DNA from: Chloroflexota bacterium
GTDB taxonomy: Bacteria > Chloroflexota > Anaerolineae > B4-G1
Assembly (NCBI GenBank): GCA_024232355.1
Contig: JAAEPW010000579.1
Coordinates: 70,135 to 134,134 of the forward strand
Direction of reading: 5' to 3'
Length of the DNA: 64,000 bases
Shown: piece after piece, positions 7,934 to 15,816 of the stretch
Position numbering within the stretch: position 1 is the first letter of the stretch
Layout of the letters: each line of letters opens with the position of its first letter
Notes under the pieces: generated by a model
Seen by the model: only the letters and a program-made list of their open reading frames with translations
Database searches by the model: none
Told to the model about the DNA's origin: nothing
Translations under genes and position numbers: made by a program

Positions 7934-8882
7934 CCTCCTTGTTTTTTTCCTCTTCCAGGTGCTTTATCAAAGAGATAAAGGCCTCTTCCATCCGCGCCGT
8001 GGCGTGTCGCGCCCCATGATAATCAATTCCTCGATTCCTCAAGGCCGCTTTGATCTCTGGTAGACGCCTTTCCGCCGAGTCAACGAACACGTGGAGCAAA
8101 TCGCCGTATGTCTGCACTTGTAGCACGCCGGGCAGCGTTTCGACCACGGTATGCGCCGTCTGCCAGTCGTCAGGGCGTAGCTCGACCAGGTCGCCCTCGA
8201 TCTGTGCCCGAATCTGCTGCGGTTCGGCGCACACGACCATTCGCCCCTCGTACATCAATCCCACCATGGAGCAACGGTCCGCTTCGTCCATATAGGGCGT
8301 GCTGACCACTATCGTGGTCCCTTCCAGGTACAGATCGGTCAAGATATCCCAAAACTCGCGTCGGGAGACAGGGTCCACGCCGTTGGTCGGCTCGTCGAGC
8401 AGCAGGATCTCTGGTTGGTGGATCAACGTACACGCCAGGGCCAGCTTTTTCTGCATCCCGCCAGAGAGATGGACCGCGCGGCGATCTTTGAATTCGGTCA
8501 GACCGGCAAACGTGAGCAAACGTTCTGTGCGCTCCCGCAGATCGGAAAGCGGCACATCGAATAACTCGGAAAAGAAGGATAGGTTCTCCACTACCGAGAG
8601 TTCGCCGTAGAGGCTGAACTGCTGCGCCATATAGCCAATCTTGCGCTTGATCGCCTCGGTCTGACGCGCCAGATCATAGCCCGCCACCTGGCCCGTTCCC
8701 GACGTAATATTGAGCAAACCCGCCAATAGACGCAGGGTAGTGGTCTTGCCCGCCCCGTCCGGCCCGACCAGTCCAAAAAGCTCGCCCGGTTGGATGGACA
8801 GATCTAACGAGTCCACCGCCCGCGTCTTTTTAAAGTCCCGCGTCAGCGCGTGGGTTTCGATGATGGGAGGGATTTTGTTCAT
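7908..8882 (-). CDS. ABC transporter ATP-binding protein (drug/lipid exporter type)
   Basis: A 324-residue ATPase. Walker A is GPDGAGKTTT (about 40-49), the signature is HLSGGMQKKL, and Walker B with the following motif is ILLLDEPTNGVDPVSRR. The C-terminal domain of about 95 residues is of the DUF4162 kind. ATG at 8882 is supported by AAAAGGTG seven bases upstream; a GTG two codons earlier is possible. It overlaps the following permease gene and follows the methyltransferase gene by nine bases. Compared with the ATPase at 3721-4662 it shares the architecture but is clearly divergent, so the two probably pair with different permeases. Confidence 0.9.
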   Translation of the reverse strand: MNKIPPIIETHALTRDFKKTRAVDSLDLSIQPGELFGLVGPDGAGKTTTLRLLAGLLNITSGTGQVAGYDLARQTEAIKRKIGYMAQQFSLYGELSVVENLSFFSELFDVPLSDLRERTERLLTFAGLTEFKDRRAVHLSGGMQKKLALACTLIHQPEILLLDEPTNGVDPVSRREFWDILTDLYLEGTTIVVSTPYMDEADRCSMVGLMYEGRMVVCAEPQQIRAQIEGDLVELRPDDWQTAHTVVETLPGVLQVQTYGDLLHVFVDSAERRLPEIKAALRNRGIDYHGARHATARMEEAFISLIKHLEEEKNKEDERVLASS

Positions 8883-8891
8883 ATTCACCTT

Positions 8892-9533
8892 TTATACCTT
8901 TTCGGCCACGTACAGGTGGATGCTGCCAAATCCGCCGATTTCCTCATCCGTGTACCTGAAACCGAACTCGTCAAGTATCGTATTCATGTCTCTGATAATA
9001 TCACCAACACTTGCCCAAAAACCAACAGCCTTCGTCCCCAGCCAATTTCTGTTCGCTGGATAATTGACATCGACCAATAACAACTTGCCACCGGTCTTTA
9101 AAACCCGGTGCAGTTCCGACATTGCCTTCATCTCATCGGGATATCCGGTAAAGGCCATCGTGTTGACGATGCAATCAAACATTTCATCCTCGAATGGCAA
9201 AGACTCGACATTGGCTTTTTCAAGCCTCGCCGTGATCCCTTTCTTACGCAGATTGTTCTTTGCCGTCAACACCATCTTTTCGTTATAATCAATGCCATAG
9301 GTGTCAAATTTATCCGCATACTGCATCAAAAGATACCCCGTGCCAAACGAAACTTCCAACACTCGCGGCCCTTGGATATGCGGAACCACACTCGTAATCC
9401 AATTCTTCCAAACGGGCAATACCTTGACAGCCCAGTCGTAGATGCTGGCGATTATCGTGTAGGCCCTATTATTGCTCTCTGTATATTGCCTTGCATCTTG
9501 GGGTTTATTTGAATATGTGAGATCTTTTTTCAT
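8892..9533 (-). CDS. Class I SAM-dependent methyltransferase
   Basis: A 213-residue soluble enzyme. Motif I is VLEVSFGTGYLL (SAM binding), motif II is YGIDYNEKM, and the middle motif is LPFEDEMFDCIVNTMAFTGY. A UbiE/BioC-like core of LKTGGKLLLVDVNYP follows. Substrate unknown. ATG at 9533 with GGAGAAA upstream was chosen. An in-frame extension to 9620 adds residues without family character. It is set between an EFR1 redox gene run and the ABC exporter genes. A role in modifying a lipid, quinone or small toxic molecule that is then exported is an inference only. Confidence 0.85.
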   Translation of the reverse strand: MKKDLTYSNKPQDARQYTESNNRAYTIIASIYDWAVKVLPVWKNWITSVVPHIQGPRVLEVSFGTGYLLMQYADKFDTYGIDYNEKMVLTAKNNLRKKGITARLEKANVESLPFEDEMFDCIVNTMAFTGYPDEMKAMSELHRVLKTGGKLLLVDVNYPANRNWLGTKAVGFWASVGDIIRDMNTILDEFGFRYTDEEIGGFGSIHLYVAEKV

Positions 9534-9646
9534 AGATTTGTTTCTCCACTCAATTACTGAATCCTGGCAGACTGTAGACGTTGTCACAGATACGGCATAC
9601 GACGGCTCGAATCTTGGCACAGACGATTAGGTTTTGATTCTCGATT

Positions 9647-9916
9647 CTATTTTTTTGCCCTCCGAACGATCCACAACACGATCAGCGCACCAAACAAGGG
9701 TTCGGTCGCCAGGCCAATCCACTTGATGGTATTGCTAAAACCCATCATGGGGACAATGTACCAGTCGAGCAGGCCAAAGACGATGGCCGTGACGATGGCG
9801 ATCAAATAGTCGCCGATTGTGCCAAAGGGCTTGTTATCCTTCCAGATCAAGCTTGCTATCGCGCCAACCAGCACACCGACCACCACCATTGCAATTACGA
9901 GTATTACGATTTCCAT
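9647..9916 (-). CDS. Small membrane protein, GlsB/YeaQ-like in appearance
   Basis: An 89-residue hydrophobic protein with three membrane helices: about 2-23 (VILVIAMVVVGVLVGAIASL), 36-52 and 66-84. A short charged tail, RRAKK, follows. The small-residue-rich first helix and overall length recall GlsB/YeaQ/YmgE-type proteins, but I cannot confirm the family. ATG at 9916 has an excellent GAGGAGAAG upstream. It lies ten bases after the EFR1 gene and so is in the same operon. The 113 bases between it and the methyltransferase gene show no convincing promoter. Confidence 0.7.
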   Translation of the reverse strand: MEIVILVIAMVVVGVLVGAIASLIWKDNKPFGTIGDYLIAIVTAIVFGLLDWYIVPMMGFSNTIKWIGLATEPLFGALIVLWIVRRAKK

Positions 9917-9927
9917 TTTTCTTCTCC

Positions 9928-10728
9928 TCAATTATGATATGGTTTACCCTCAGGGCCTTGATAACGACGATACTTTTCAGTGTTCTTTGTTTTTTCTGTT
10001 ACCTGGATTGCTTGTCCAGGGCAAAAGCTGTAGCAACGTAGACAAAGCATACAATCGCCAAGAAACTTGGCTCCCGCCCCGTTCATCTCGATGTTGTTCA
10101 CCGGACAATGCCGCACGCACCAACCGCACTGTGTACAGTTCTCATCAGAAAAGAAATCTTTGAACACAAGGGACTCAAATTTCATACCCCACCGTTGACC
10201 AATGCCCAGCAGGCGTCCAAAAGGATCAGCGCCCTCGACGCGCGATTTACGCTGATGGACAAGTTCTGCCAGATTGGCAATTTTACGATTGGCCTTTTCC
10301 AACTTACGGGGCATCTTTTCCGGCAGCGTGACAGGTAAAAAGTCCATCGGTGGAATGTAAAAATTATTACCCATCACCACATTCCCCAGCAAAAATGGTT
10401 CATACCCTTTGTCTTGCAATGGTTTGACAGCATACCAGGCCGTATCGCCAGCCATATAGCCGGCTGTGGTCACCGCGAACAAAGGTCTACCTTCGCCTGG
10501 AGGTATTTCCTCCAGAAAATCGCGAACCACGATAGGTGCAAACGAAGAATAAACGGGAAACGCAATCCCCATCACGTCGCACGATGTTGGGTCCACGGTG
10601 GAGGCCGAAATATCCTCGCACGACATCGCCACAACATCGTTGCTTAACTCGGTCAGCCGCTCAGCCAACCGATGTGCCATCCACGCAGTATTTCCTGTAC
10701 CACTAAAGTAATATATATTGACCTTCAC
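9928..10728 (-). CDS. EFR1-family flavodoxin-ferredoxin fusion
   Basis: A 266-residue cytoplasmic redox protein. The N-terminal flavodoxin-like domain (about 1-160) begins YYFSGTGNTAWM, the FMN phosphate loop. The C-terminal third carries two 4Fe-4S motifs, CTQCGWCVRHCP and CMLCLRCYSFCP. This arrangement defines the EFR1 family. It probably passes electrons between two [4Fe-4S] clusters and FMN to an unknown acceptor. Next in the run upstream are two cysteine-rich membrane proteins, plausible membrane partners. Start ATG at 10728 fits the family N-terminus, with GAGGTAACC upstream. Confidence 0.9.
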   Translation of the reverse strand: MKVNIYYFSGTGNTAWMAHRLAERLTELSNDVVAMSCEDISASTVDPTSCDVMGIAFPVYSSFAPIVVRDFLEEIPPGEGRPLFAVTTAGYMAGDTAWYAVKPLQDKGYEPFLLGNVVMGNNFYIPPMDFLPVTLPEKMPRKLEKANRKIANLAELVHQRKSRVEGADPFGRLLGIGQRWGMKFESLVFKDFFSDENCTQCGWCVRHCPVNNIEMNGAGAKFLGDCMLCLRCYSFCPGQAIQVTEKTKNTEKYRRYQGPEGKPYHN

Positions 10729-10755
10729 TAAATGTGGTTACCTCTCCTATTGCTA

Positions 10756-11190
10756 TTACGATGATCTCAAAGGACAGTTTTCATTCTCACACGTCGGGCA
10801 AGCGGCGAAATGCAAGATTAGAAAAACAGTTGCTGATAGAACCCAAAACAAGATAAACAAAACTTTGTTCTGCCATAACCAATACTGAGGTGGCGCGTGC
10901 AAACCCACCAAGTAAGTCGTAGCCCCTACCCTGTCCCCGAACGTATACTTGCCCGGTTTTCTACGAGGCAAGAACTTTGTGAGCCGCCCCAACACAATGT
11001 GAGTACATGATTGAAACCGACAAGGGCACTTGGCACACAACGAATACGCAACGATGATCAGAGATAAGAATATCACGACGACGTACAGCGCACCCATCAA
11101 GACGTTGCTGCTGAGCACCACCCCAACTCCCAATGCAAGCCAGACCAGCATCAACAGGTTGCCAACGTACACCCAAGTCCGAGCCTTCAT
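10756..11190 (-). CDS. Cysteine-rich small membrane protein, unknown function
   Basis: A 144-residue protein with two N-terminal helices (about 8-27 and 30-51) and one near the C-terminus (about 108-127). Cysteines cluster at C52, C55, C57, C62 and at C131, C134, C139 (CPTCENENC). Both clusters lie just outside helices, on the same face if the topology is right, and could bind a metal or Fe-S cluster. The start overlaps the stop of the next cysteine-rich gene by four bases (ATGA). I do not recognise a named family. Context with EFR1 suggests membrane electron transfer or metal handling, as inference. Confidence 0.72.
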   Translation of the reverse strand: MKARTWVYVGNLLMLVWLALGVGVVLSSNVLMGALYVVVIFLSLIIVAYSLCAKCPCRFQSCTHIVLGRLTKFLPRRKPGKYTFGDRVGATTYLVGLHAPPQYWLWQNKVLFILFWVLSATVFLILHFAACPTCENENCPLRSS

Positions 11191-11813
11191 CGTTCAACCT
11201 TGCCAAGACGATACCCGCTGGCCTCCCAAGCCGCTCGCATATTTGGATTACGCTCAAGATATCTATCCACAACCGACTTGGGGACCACATTCATCGGGCA
11301 CGAAAAGTTGATGCACCGGCTACAGGTGTATTTTCTTAGGTTAAACACCGCACTGATAATGGCTGCCAGTCCAATCCACACCAAAAGAGTTTCTTTACCC
11401 AACAGCAGAAAAATGAATGGAAAGCCGATCAAGATCAACGCACCAACCAAGAACTGGATTTGCTCCGATTTACTCATCGGACCAGGGCGATATTTCCAAA
11501 TCTTGACAACTCCATAGTTCGCGTGGCAGTGCAACACACGTCCTTCCTCCGCCCACATCGGGCAATGACTACACAGAATACGAGCCTCCCACACGAAAAA
11601 AAAGAAAATCGAATAGACAAGCCACAAAAGGAGATACTTGCCATAACCCGCATATATCGTGCCCGCGATTGCCGTAACACCAAAGGGCAAGCAGTTTATC
11701 AAAAAACTAACCAAGTCTTTTGAATCAAAACGGCACATCAGGCTGCCCTCGATTGAACAGTCCTGACATTCGGAAATGGATTCCCAAGCACAAGGCATAG
11801 ATTGCTTTGTCAT
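11187..11813 (-). CDS. Cysteine-rich membrane protein, unknown function
   Basis: A 208-residue protein with about four helices. Three cysteine groups are visible: C8, C16, C19, C27 at the N-terminus; C81, C84, C96 (LCSHCPMW then HCH); and a CSRCINFSCPMN motif near residue 165. The last motif resembles half of a ferredoxin-like cluster site (CxxCxxxxC). Both ends overlap neighbours by four bases, so it is tightly coupled to the ICMT-like gene and the 144-residue protein. I do not recognise a family. It is probably a membrane metalloprotein or Fe-S partner of EFR1, by context only. Confidence 0.75.
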   Translation of the reverse strand: MTKQSMPCAWESISECQDCSIEGSLMCRFDSKDLVSFLINCLPFGVTAIAGTIYAGYGKYLLLWLVYSIFFFFVWEARILCSHCPMWAEEGRVLHCHANYGVVKIWKYRPGPMSKSEQIQFLVGALILIGFPFIFLLLGKETLLVWIGLAAIISAVFNLRKYTCSRCINFSCPMNVVPKSVVDRYLERNPNMRAAWEASGYRLGKVER

Positions 11814-12415
11814 TTACCAATCCCTTTGCTCATTCTTTTGGGGATTAGAAACCCTGTGCGGTCCTGATACTCTGCATACGCTTTCCCATAACGGATGAGC
11901 AGGTCTCGTTCCTCTGCCCAACACATGACGATAAAAACAGGAACCCACACGAACGAATACAATACCAGAAACGGCGAATGGAGCAGGAAAGCGAACACCC
12001 ACCAAATCAACAACTCGCCGGCGGCTTGAGGATGCCGAATCTTGCTGTAGATGCCCCCATAAAGTGTGTGCTCCTTCTTGGGCACCATCGTCTCTTTGCC
12101 GGCATCCCACATACCTCGACCAAAGAGATATCCACTCGGAATCGCGATCAAGACTGCAATCAAAGCCGAAACCCACCAAGGCCATAGAAACGTCCGCGCA
12201 CGCGATACTGGCAGTGGGTAAAAAACATAGACCACATAGTTGACACACGCCAGCCCCATAAATATCCCAGAGATGAACCGATACCGTGCGCACGTCGGAT
12301 ACGCAGCAGTACCGATCTTTTTTTCCAGTGCAGCAGGCCCCACGCTTTTCACGTAAAAGTACAGGCAGAGCAACGTCGAAACGACCATCATAGCAAAGTT
12401 AATCCACGCGATCAT
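11810..12415 (-). CDS. ICMT/PEMT-like membrane methyltransferase
   Basis: A 201-residue integral membrane protein with about five helices. The C-terminal part shows the isoprenylcysteine carboxyl methyltransferase/phospholipid methyltransferase pattern: GGIYSKIRHPQAAGELL, then AEERDLLIRYGKAYAEYQDR and GFLIPK. The RHP and the E-E/D-L-L residues form the SAM pocket in this family. ATG at 12415 with GGGAGGG upstream is chosen; an earlier in-frame extension overlaps the previous gene and has no family character. Substrate unknown; a lipid or quinone-like molecule is plausible. Confidence 0.82.
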   Translation of the reverse strand: MIAWINFAMMVVSTLLCLYFYVKSVGPAALEKKIGTAAYPTCARYRFISGIFMGLACVNYVVYVFYPLPVSRARTFLWPWWVSALIAVLIAIPSGYLFGRGMWDAGKETMVPKKEHTLYGGIYSKIRHPQAAGELLIWWVFAFLLHSPFLVLYSFVWVPVFIVMCWAEERDLLIRYGKAYAEYQDRTGFLIPKRMSKGIGK

Positions 12416-12417
12416 CA

Positions 12418-12906
12418 CTACCCTCCCAAACGAGTCTCCGGCTTGAGCCTCTTGTACGTATGATCGCAAAACGCATCGCCAGTGCCGATTTGATGAGTTC
12501 GCTCGAACCCCCACTTGTCAGAATGGACTTCCGCAGCCACCCAGTCGCCTTGGCAGACAAAGGGATTCATCTCTGAAAGCCTCAACATGTCGAACGTCTC
12601 GCAAAAGGGGCAGTTTGTGATGTACAGTTGAACTGTATCATCGTCCAAATGCTTAACTGAGACATCATAGATTGATCTCCAAGCCCACAAATTAGCCTCC
12701 AGCTTTGGCCCAAACTGATCGAACTCGGAAGCATCCCTCATCCTTGGAAGAGAGAGAACGACCAAATGCTTGGCCAAAAAGGCAGCATACGGCCCCCAAA
12801 ATTCTACAGCCTTTTTCTTACCCACAAAGAGCGAGGATCCCCAAACTGCCAGAGCGTAAGGCAAAGCAATAACAAGACCTACACATCGACTAAGCCAATC
12901 CTTCAT
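12418..12906 (-). CDS. L-2-amino-thiazoline-4-carboxylic acid hydrolase-like protein
   Basis: A 162-residue protein resembling the ATC hydrolase family (PF14196). Cysteine-containing signatures are NCPFCETFDMLRLSEMNPF, FVCQGDWVAAEV and a closing FERTHQIGTGDAFCDHTY. The N-terminus has a hydrophobic stretch (about 8-28), so it may be membrane-attached. Many members of this family in strict anaerobes and Chloroflexota have no tested activity, so the family name should not be read as function. ATG at 12906 with GAGGAGG upstream. It stops two bases before the ICMT-like start, so it belongs to the same operon. Confidence 0.7.
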   Translation of the reverse strand: MKDWLSRCVGLVIALPYALAVWGSSLFVGKKKAVEFWGPYAAFLAKHLVVLSLPRMRDASEFDQFGPKLEANLWAWRSIYDVSVKHLDDDTVQLYITNCPFCETFDMLRLSEMNPFVCQGDWVAAEVHSDKWGFERTHQIGTGDAFCDHTYKRLKPETRLGG

Positions 12907-12952
12907 CTCCAAAGCCTCCTCGAGTTTTGCAAATTCTTATTCACCATCCACT

Positions 12953-13552
12953 TTACTCGTTCGCCTCCAACCCACTCAAAAGCGTCTCGGCAAATACCTC
13001 GCTGATCCGATCCAGGTCCATATCCGGTATCATCATAGCGTAGGCTGCCAGACCATCATAGGCGGCCAGCAGCGCCCACACCAATTCTTCAGCATCCACC
13101 GGTTTGAACTCGCCACTGCTGATGCCCTCTTCAATGATCCCTACTACAATGTTCTTAAATCCAACGAGCATACCGACCCACAACTGACCGGTTTCCTCAC
13201 GCTGGGGACTTGATGCCCAGAATTCGAGGAACAAGCCAAAAACACCCTCGATTTTCTTGCTGAACGATGTCGTTGCCTTGGCCACAACACGCAGCTTGTC
13301 GGCAGCATTTGTGCACTGTTCTATCCCTGCAAAGGTCCCTTCTCCAACGTCCATAAAAACCGTCAGTATAGCCTCTGCAAACAACTCGTCCTTGCTTTTA
13401 AAATACCAATAGAGGCTTCCTTTGCTCATGCCACTTTCAGTGACAATGTCGTCCATCGTGGTGTTATTGTACCCTTTACGAGTAAAGCAAATCAGGGCAG
13501 CCTCAATGATTTGTACGCGGCGCTCGGTGGATACATCAGGTTTGGGGGGCAT
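12953..13552 (-). CDS. TetR family transcriptional regulator
   Basis: A 199-residue repressor. The helix-turn-helix is TTMDDIVTESGMSKGSLYWY after the typical ALICFTRKGYN lead. The C-terminal helical domain begins near residue 65. It overlaps the upstream small membrane protein gene by 17 bases and precedes the ATC-hydrolase-like gene by 46. The promoter in front of the pair carries a perfect 28-bp palindrome of the classic TetR kind (core GACCGGTC). The regulator probably controls itself and the redox/methyltransferase/exporter run that follows. Confidence 0.88.
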   Translation of the reverse strand: MPPKPDVSTERRVQIIEAALICFTRKGYNNTTMDDIVTESGMSKGSLYWYFKSKDELFAEAILTVFMDVGEGTFAGIEQCTNAADKLRVVAKATTSFSKKIEGVFGLFLEFWASSPQREETGQLWVGMLVGFKNIVVGIIEEGISSGEFKPVDAEELVWALLAAYDGLAAYAMMIPDMDLDRISEVFAETLLSGLEANE

Positions 13553-13961
13553 AACTACCTCCTACTCCCACAACATCCGCTTTAAGTTTTTTCAGTGCCA
13601 AACCAATGATGGGCAACTCGATCCAAACGTACACGTACGCGATAGTGAGGTACCAGTGAGATACCAAGTAACGAAACCCCTCGCCTCCAATTATGCCCAC
13701 TAGAACAAAATCATAGATAAAGAGGGGAATCGAGGCATAGAATGCGAACCAGAATGATGTTCGGACATGGTCGCCGCCCAAGCATATCAGTACCACACAA
13801 CCAATCAAAGGCACAACGGCGAAAAAGCCCACCAAGCTGAGAAGCACAAGCGCAGCATGGCTCCATTCTGTGTAATAGTTTGAGAGGATGCCAAGCAGAT
13901 AAAAGCCCAGCCAGGCCACAAAAGTAACCAACCATATTGTCAGATGTTTCTGAACATTCAT
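13536..13961 (-). CDS. Small four-helix membrane protein, unknown
   Basis: A 141-residue hydrophobic protein with four predicted helices (about 8-28, 40-62, 68-90 and 104-124). The family is not recognised. It is the first gene behind the palindrome-containing promoter and overlaps the TetR gene. ATG at 13961 has AAGGATACG upstream. It may be a TetR-controlled accessory membrane protein. Confidence 0.7.
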   Translation of the reverse strand: MNVQKHLTIWLVTFVAWLGFYLLGILSNYYTEWSHAALVLLSLVGFFAVVPLIGCVVLICLGGDHVRTSFWFAFYASIPLFIYDFVLVGIIGGEGFRYLVSHWYLTIAYVYVWIELPIIGLALKKLKADVVGVGGSYAPQT

Positions 13962-13995
13962 TGATCTCGTATCCTTCCAAGTTCTCTCGATTCAT

Positions 13996-14023
13996 TTACT
14001 TGACTGACCGGTCAGTCAAGTAA
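13996..14023. promoter_or_regulatory. Perfect 28-bp palindrome, probable TetR operator
   Basis: A fully symmetric 28-base sequence centred between 14009 and 14010. Its core is ACTGACCGGTCAGT, with arms TTACTTG and CAAGTAA. It begins one base downstream of the -10 and covers +1. This core matches operators of many TetR-type repressors. The TetR encoded at 12953-13552 is the natural ligand, by inference. Confidence 0.8.
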
Positions 14024-14024
14024 C

Positions 14025-14053
14025 ATTATACATCATGAAACAACAGTTGTCAA
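14025..14053 (-). promoter_or_regulatory. Consensus sigma-70 promoter of the 13961-leftward operon
   Basis: -35 TTGACA (14053-14048), 17-base spacer, -10 TATAAT (14030-14025): a full consensus match. The start would fall within the 28-bp palindrome. Confidence 0.75.
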
Positions 14054-14151
14054 GATTTTGAGACAAATTACGGTAGAGTTGAAGAGTTTCCCGAGCTAGG
14101 AATTTTGTTCAGAAACAGATGGTGGCTGTACAGATGAGCATAATATCAAAG

Positions 14152-14180
14152 TTGACTTTTGCAGAGTCACGGGCTACAAT
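14152..14180 (+). promoter_or_regulatory. Rightward promoter-like sequence antisense to the next gene
   Basis: -35 TTGACT (14152-14157), 17-base spacer, -10 TACAAT (14175-14180), directed rightward into the 3' end of the leftward gene at 14233-14739. It has no rightward gene until the EamA transporter about 590 bases away. The rest of the 14024-14232 gap holds no ORF with a good start. Confidence 0.45.
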
Positions 14181-14232
14181 CTAATTATAGTACACACTCA
14201 TACTTGTTGTGGGATCAATTGTATCCATCGTA

Positions 14233-14739
14233 TCACTTGTGATGAATTACACTGTGGGTAAAAGTCACACGCTCGATGAATTCACCTTGGCTTAATTCAT
14301 CGGTGCTAAAAGCAATCAAATCAGCTGTGCTCACATGTGTGTTGATTCGAGTGTCGTGTGAAAGGATCATAACCTGAACCTGGGTGAAGGCAGAGCATCC
14401 TTGTTCATAAAGGGTGAGAGCGATGTCAAAGGCTGTCCACGTTTCCTGAGCGGCATCATCTACTGTCTGATCTGACGCGAGAGGGTAGATGATTTCAAAG
14501 ACGAGTGAGCCATCGGTGGTCAGCATCACCGTGCCCCCCAGATCGGCTTGGGCCAGCAGTTGCGTGGCCTGCCATTGACAATCGGTTGGGGGAAGAGTTG
14601 GGCGGGACAAATGTCCGGGTGTGGGTGTGTGAACGCGTGATGGAAGAGCGGGGCGTGTTGTGAGTGTCAGCAAAATCGAGATAATGATGACGTTAGCAAT
14701 TACCAGGATACCAATGACGCGTTTCTGTTTTGAATTCAT
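14233..14739 (-). CDS. Hypothetical protein with one N-terminal membrane helix
   Basis: A 168-residue protein with a single helix (about 9-30, VIGILVIANVIIISILLTL) and a proline/threonine-rich linker. A soluble domain of about 110 residues follows, probably outside the membrane. Two cysteines (CQWQ and QGCSAF) could pair. No family recognised. ATG at 14739 was chosen; no ribosome-binding site is visible. The -10 (TACACT, 14752-14747) lies so close that the transcript could be leaderless. The start is only 36 bases from the divergent EamA gene. Confidence 0.6.
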   Translation of the reverse strand: MNSKQKRVIGILVIANVIIISILLTLTTRPALPSRVHTPTPGHLSRPTLPPTDCQWQATQLLAQADLGGTVMLTTDGSLVFEIIYPLASDQTVDDAAQETWTAFDIALTLYEQGCSAFTQVQVMILSHDTRINTHVSTADLIAFSTDELSQGEFIERVTFTHSVIHHK

Positions 14740-14746
14740 CGGCAAC

Positions 14747-14775
14747 AGTGTAGCACAATCAGTGTACAATGACAA
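14747..14775 (-). promoter_or_regulatory. Overlapping divergent promoters, possibly leaderless
   Basis: Leftward: -35 TTGTCA (14775-14770), 17 bases, -10 TACACT (14752-14747), start expected at about 14740, next to ATG 14739. Rightward: -10 TACAAT (14765-14770), start expected at about 14776, exactly at the EamA ATG; no good rightward -35 is seen. Confidence 0.4.
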
Positions 14776-15753
14776 ATGACAAGTAAATACATAGACGAGC
14801 AAGCAACTGACCAATCAGCCATCCAGCCAACTGCACCACGTCTCAGTCGCGACCAGCGTTGGGGTGTCGCGAGTACGGTTTTGGCCAGCTTTTTCCTAGG
14901 CTGGGCACCTATTCTGGGCAAATTTGCTTATCGAGGTGGTGTTACGCCGTTTACACTGGCTGCGTTTCGCACAATAGTGGCAGCGTTGTTCCTCTGGTTG
15001 GTATTTATCTTGTTTTGGCGACGCGAGATTTCTATTTCGTGGCGCGGTTTGATCGGGTGCATCAGTGTCGGTGCGGTCAATGGTTTTGGTTCACTGTTCT
15101 ATTATAGCAGTCTCTCACGCCTTGATGCTTCCTATACCGCGCTACTCGACTCGACCAAGCTGCTGTGGGTAGTATTGTTCCTTTTTGCTGCCGGACAACC
15201 ACTGACACGCCTCACGTTAGCGCGGTTGGGTCTCTCGATGTTTGGAATCTATCTCTTGACGCGCGTGGGGCCAGGCGAGATAGATTGGTTGGGAGTAACA
15301 TTTATGATTGCCTCGGCAGCGATCAACGGCTGGCACACAGTGCTAGGGCAGTGGGTCTTGGCCGATGTCCCATCGCGCACAGCAACGCTCTACATTCTGA
15401 CATCGATGGCCGGTGTTGTTGGTCTAGCTTGGGCAGTGCAAGGAGAACCCATAGAGGCAATCACAACTATGGGTGGGACTGCCATTCTGGGACTGGGGTT
15501 GACGACTGCACTTTCTCGGCTGGCGGTGTTTAGCGCGCTTCAGCGGATGGGTGGGGTCGAGACTTCGTTGGGTGGATTGCTAGAGTTGCTGATTAGCTTG
15601 ATGTTGGCATTCCTGTTACTGAGTGAACGGCTGACGTTGGTGCAATGGATTGGGGGCATACTATTATTGACCAGTATGTTGTTACTGTCTCGTGATCGAG
15701 GAATGCACTTGGCTCAGGGCAACGAGCCTTTAGAGTGGAAACGAGAACAATAG
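14776..15753 (+). CDS. EamA/DMT-family transporter
   Basis: A 325-residue inner-membrane transporter of the drug/metabolite superfamily with two EamA repeats (about 30-160 and 180-310) and about ten helices. Family features include FLGWAPILGKFAYRGGVTPF in the first helix pair and GGLLELLISLMLAFLLLSER near the end. It probably moves a small amino acid or metabolite; substrate unknown. The ATG at 14776 is used because the ATG seven bases earlier runs into a stop after five codons. No Shine-Dalgarno is seen, consistent with a leaderless start. It is the only rightward gene in the first 58 kb. Confidence 0.85.
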   Translation: MTSKYIDEQATDQSAIQPTAPRLSRDQRWGVASTVLASFFLGWAPILGKFAYRGGVTPFTLAAFRTIVAALFLWLVFILFWRREISISWRGLIGCISVGAVNGFGSLFYYSSLSRLDASYTALLDSTKLLWVVLFLFAAGQPLTRLTLARLGLSMFGIYLLTRVGPGEIDWLGVTFMIASAAINGWHTVLGQWVLADVPSRTATLYILTSMAGVVGLAWAVQGEPIEAITTMGGTAILGLGLTTALSRLAVFSALQRMGGVETSLGGLLELLISLMLAFLLLSERLTLVQWIGGILLLTSMLLLSRDRGMHLAQGNEPLEWKREQ

Positions 15754-15816
15754 GCAATTCACAATGAAAAACAAATTAATGAGCGGATGACGCCAAATTG
15801 CTCATTGCTCCATTGT

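Noticed and set aside
15754..15816. Possible terminator between convergent EamA and REC-kinase genes
   Set aside because: AATGAGC/GCTCATT pair over a 15-base loop with no U run; too weak to call.
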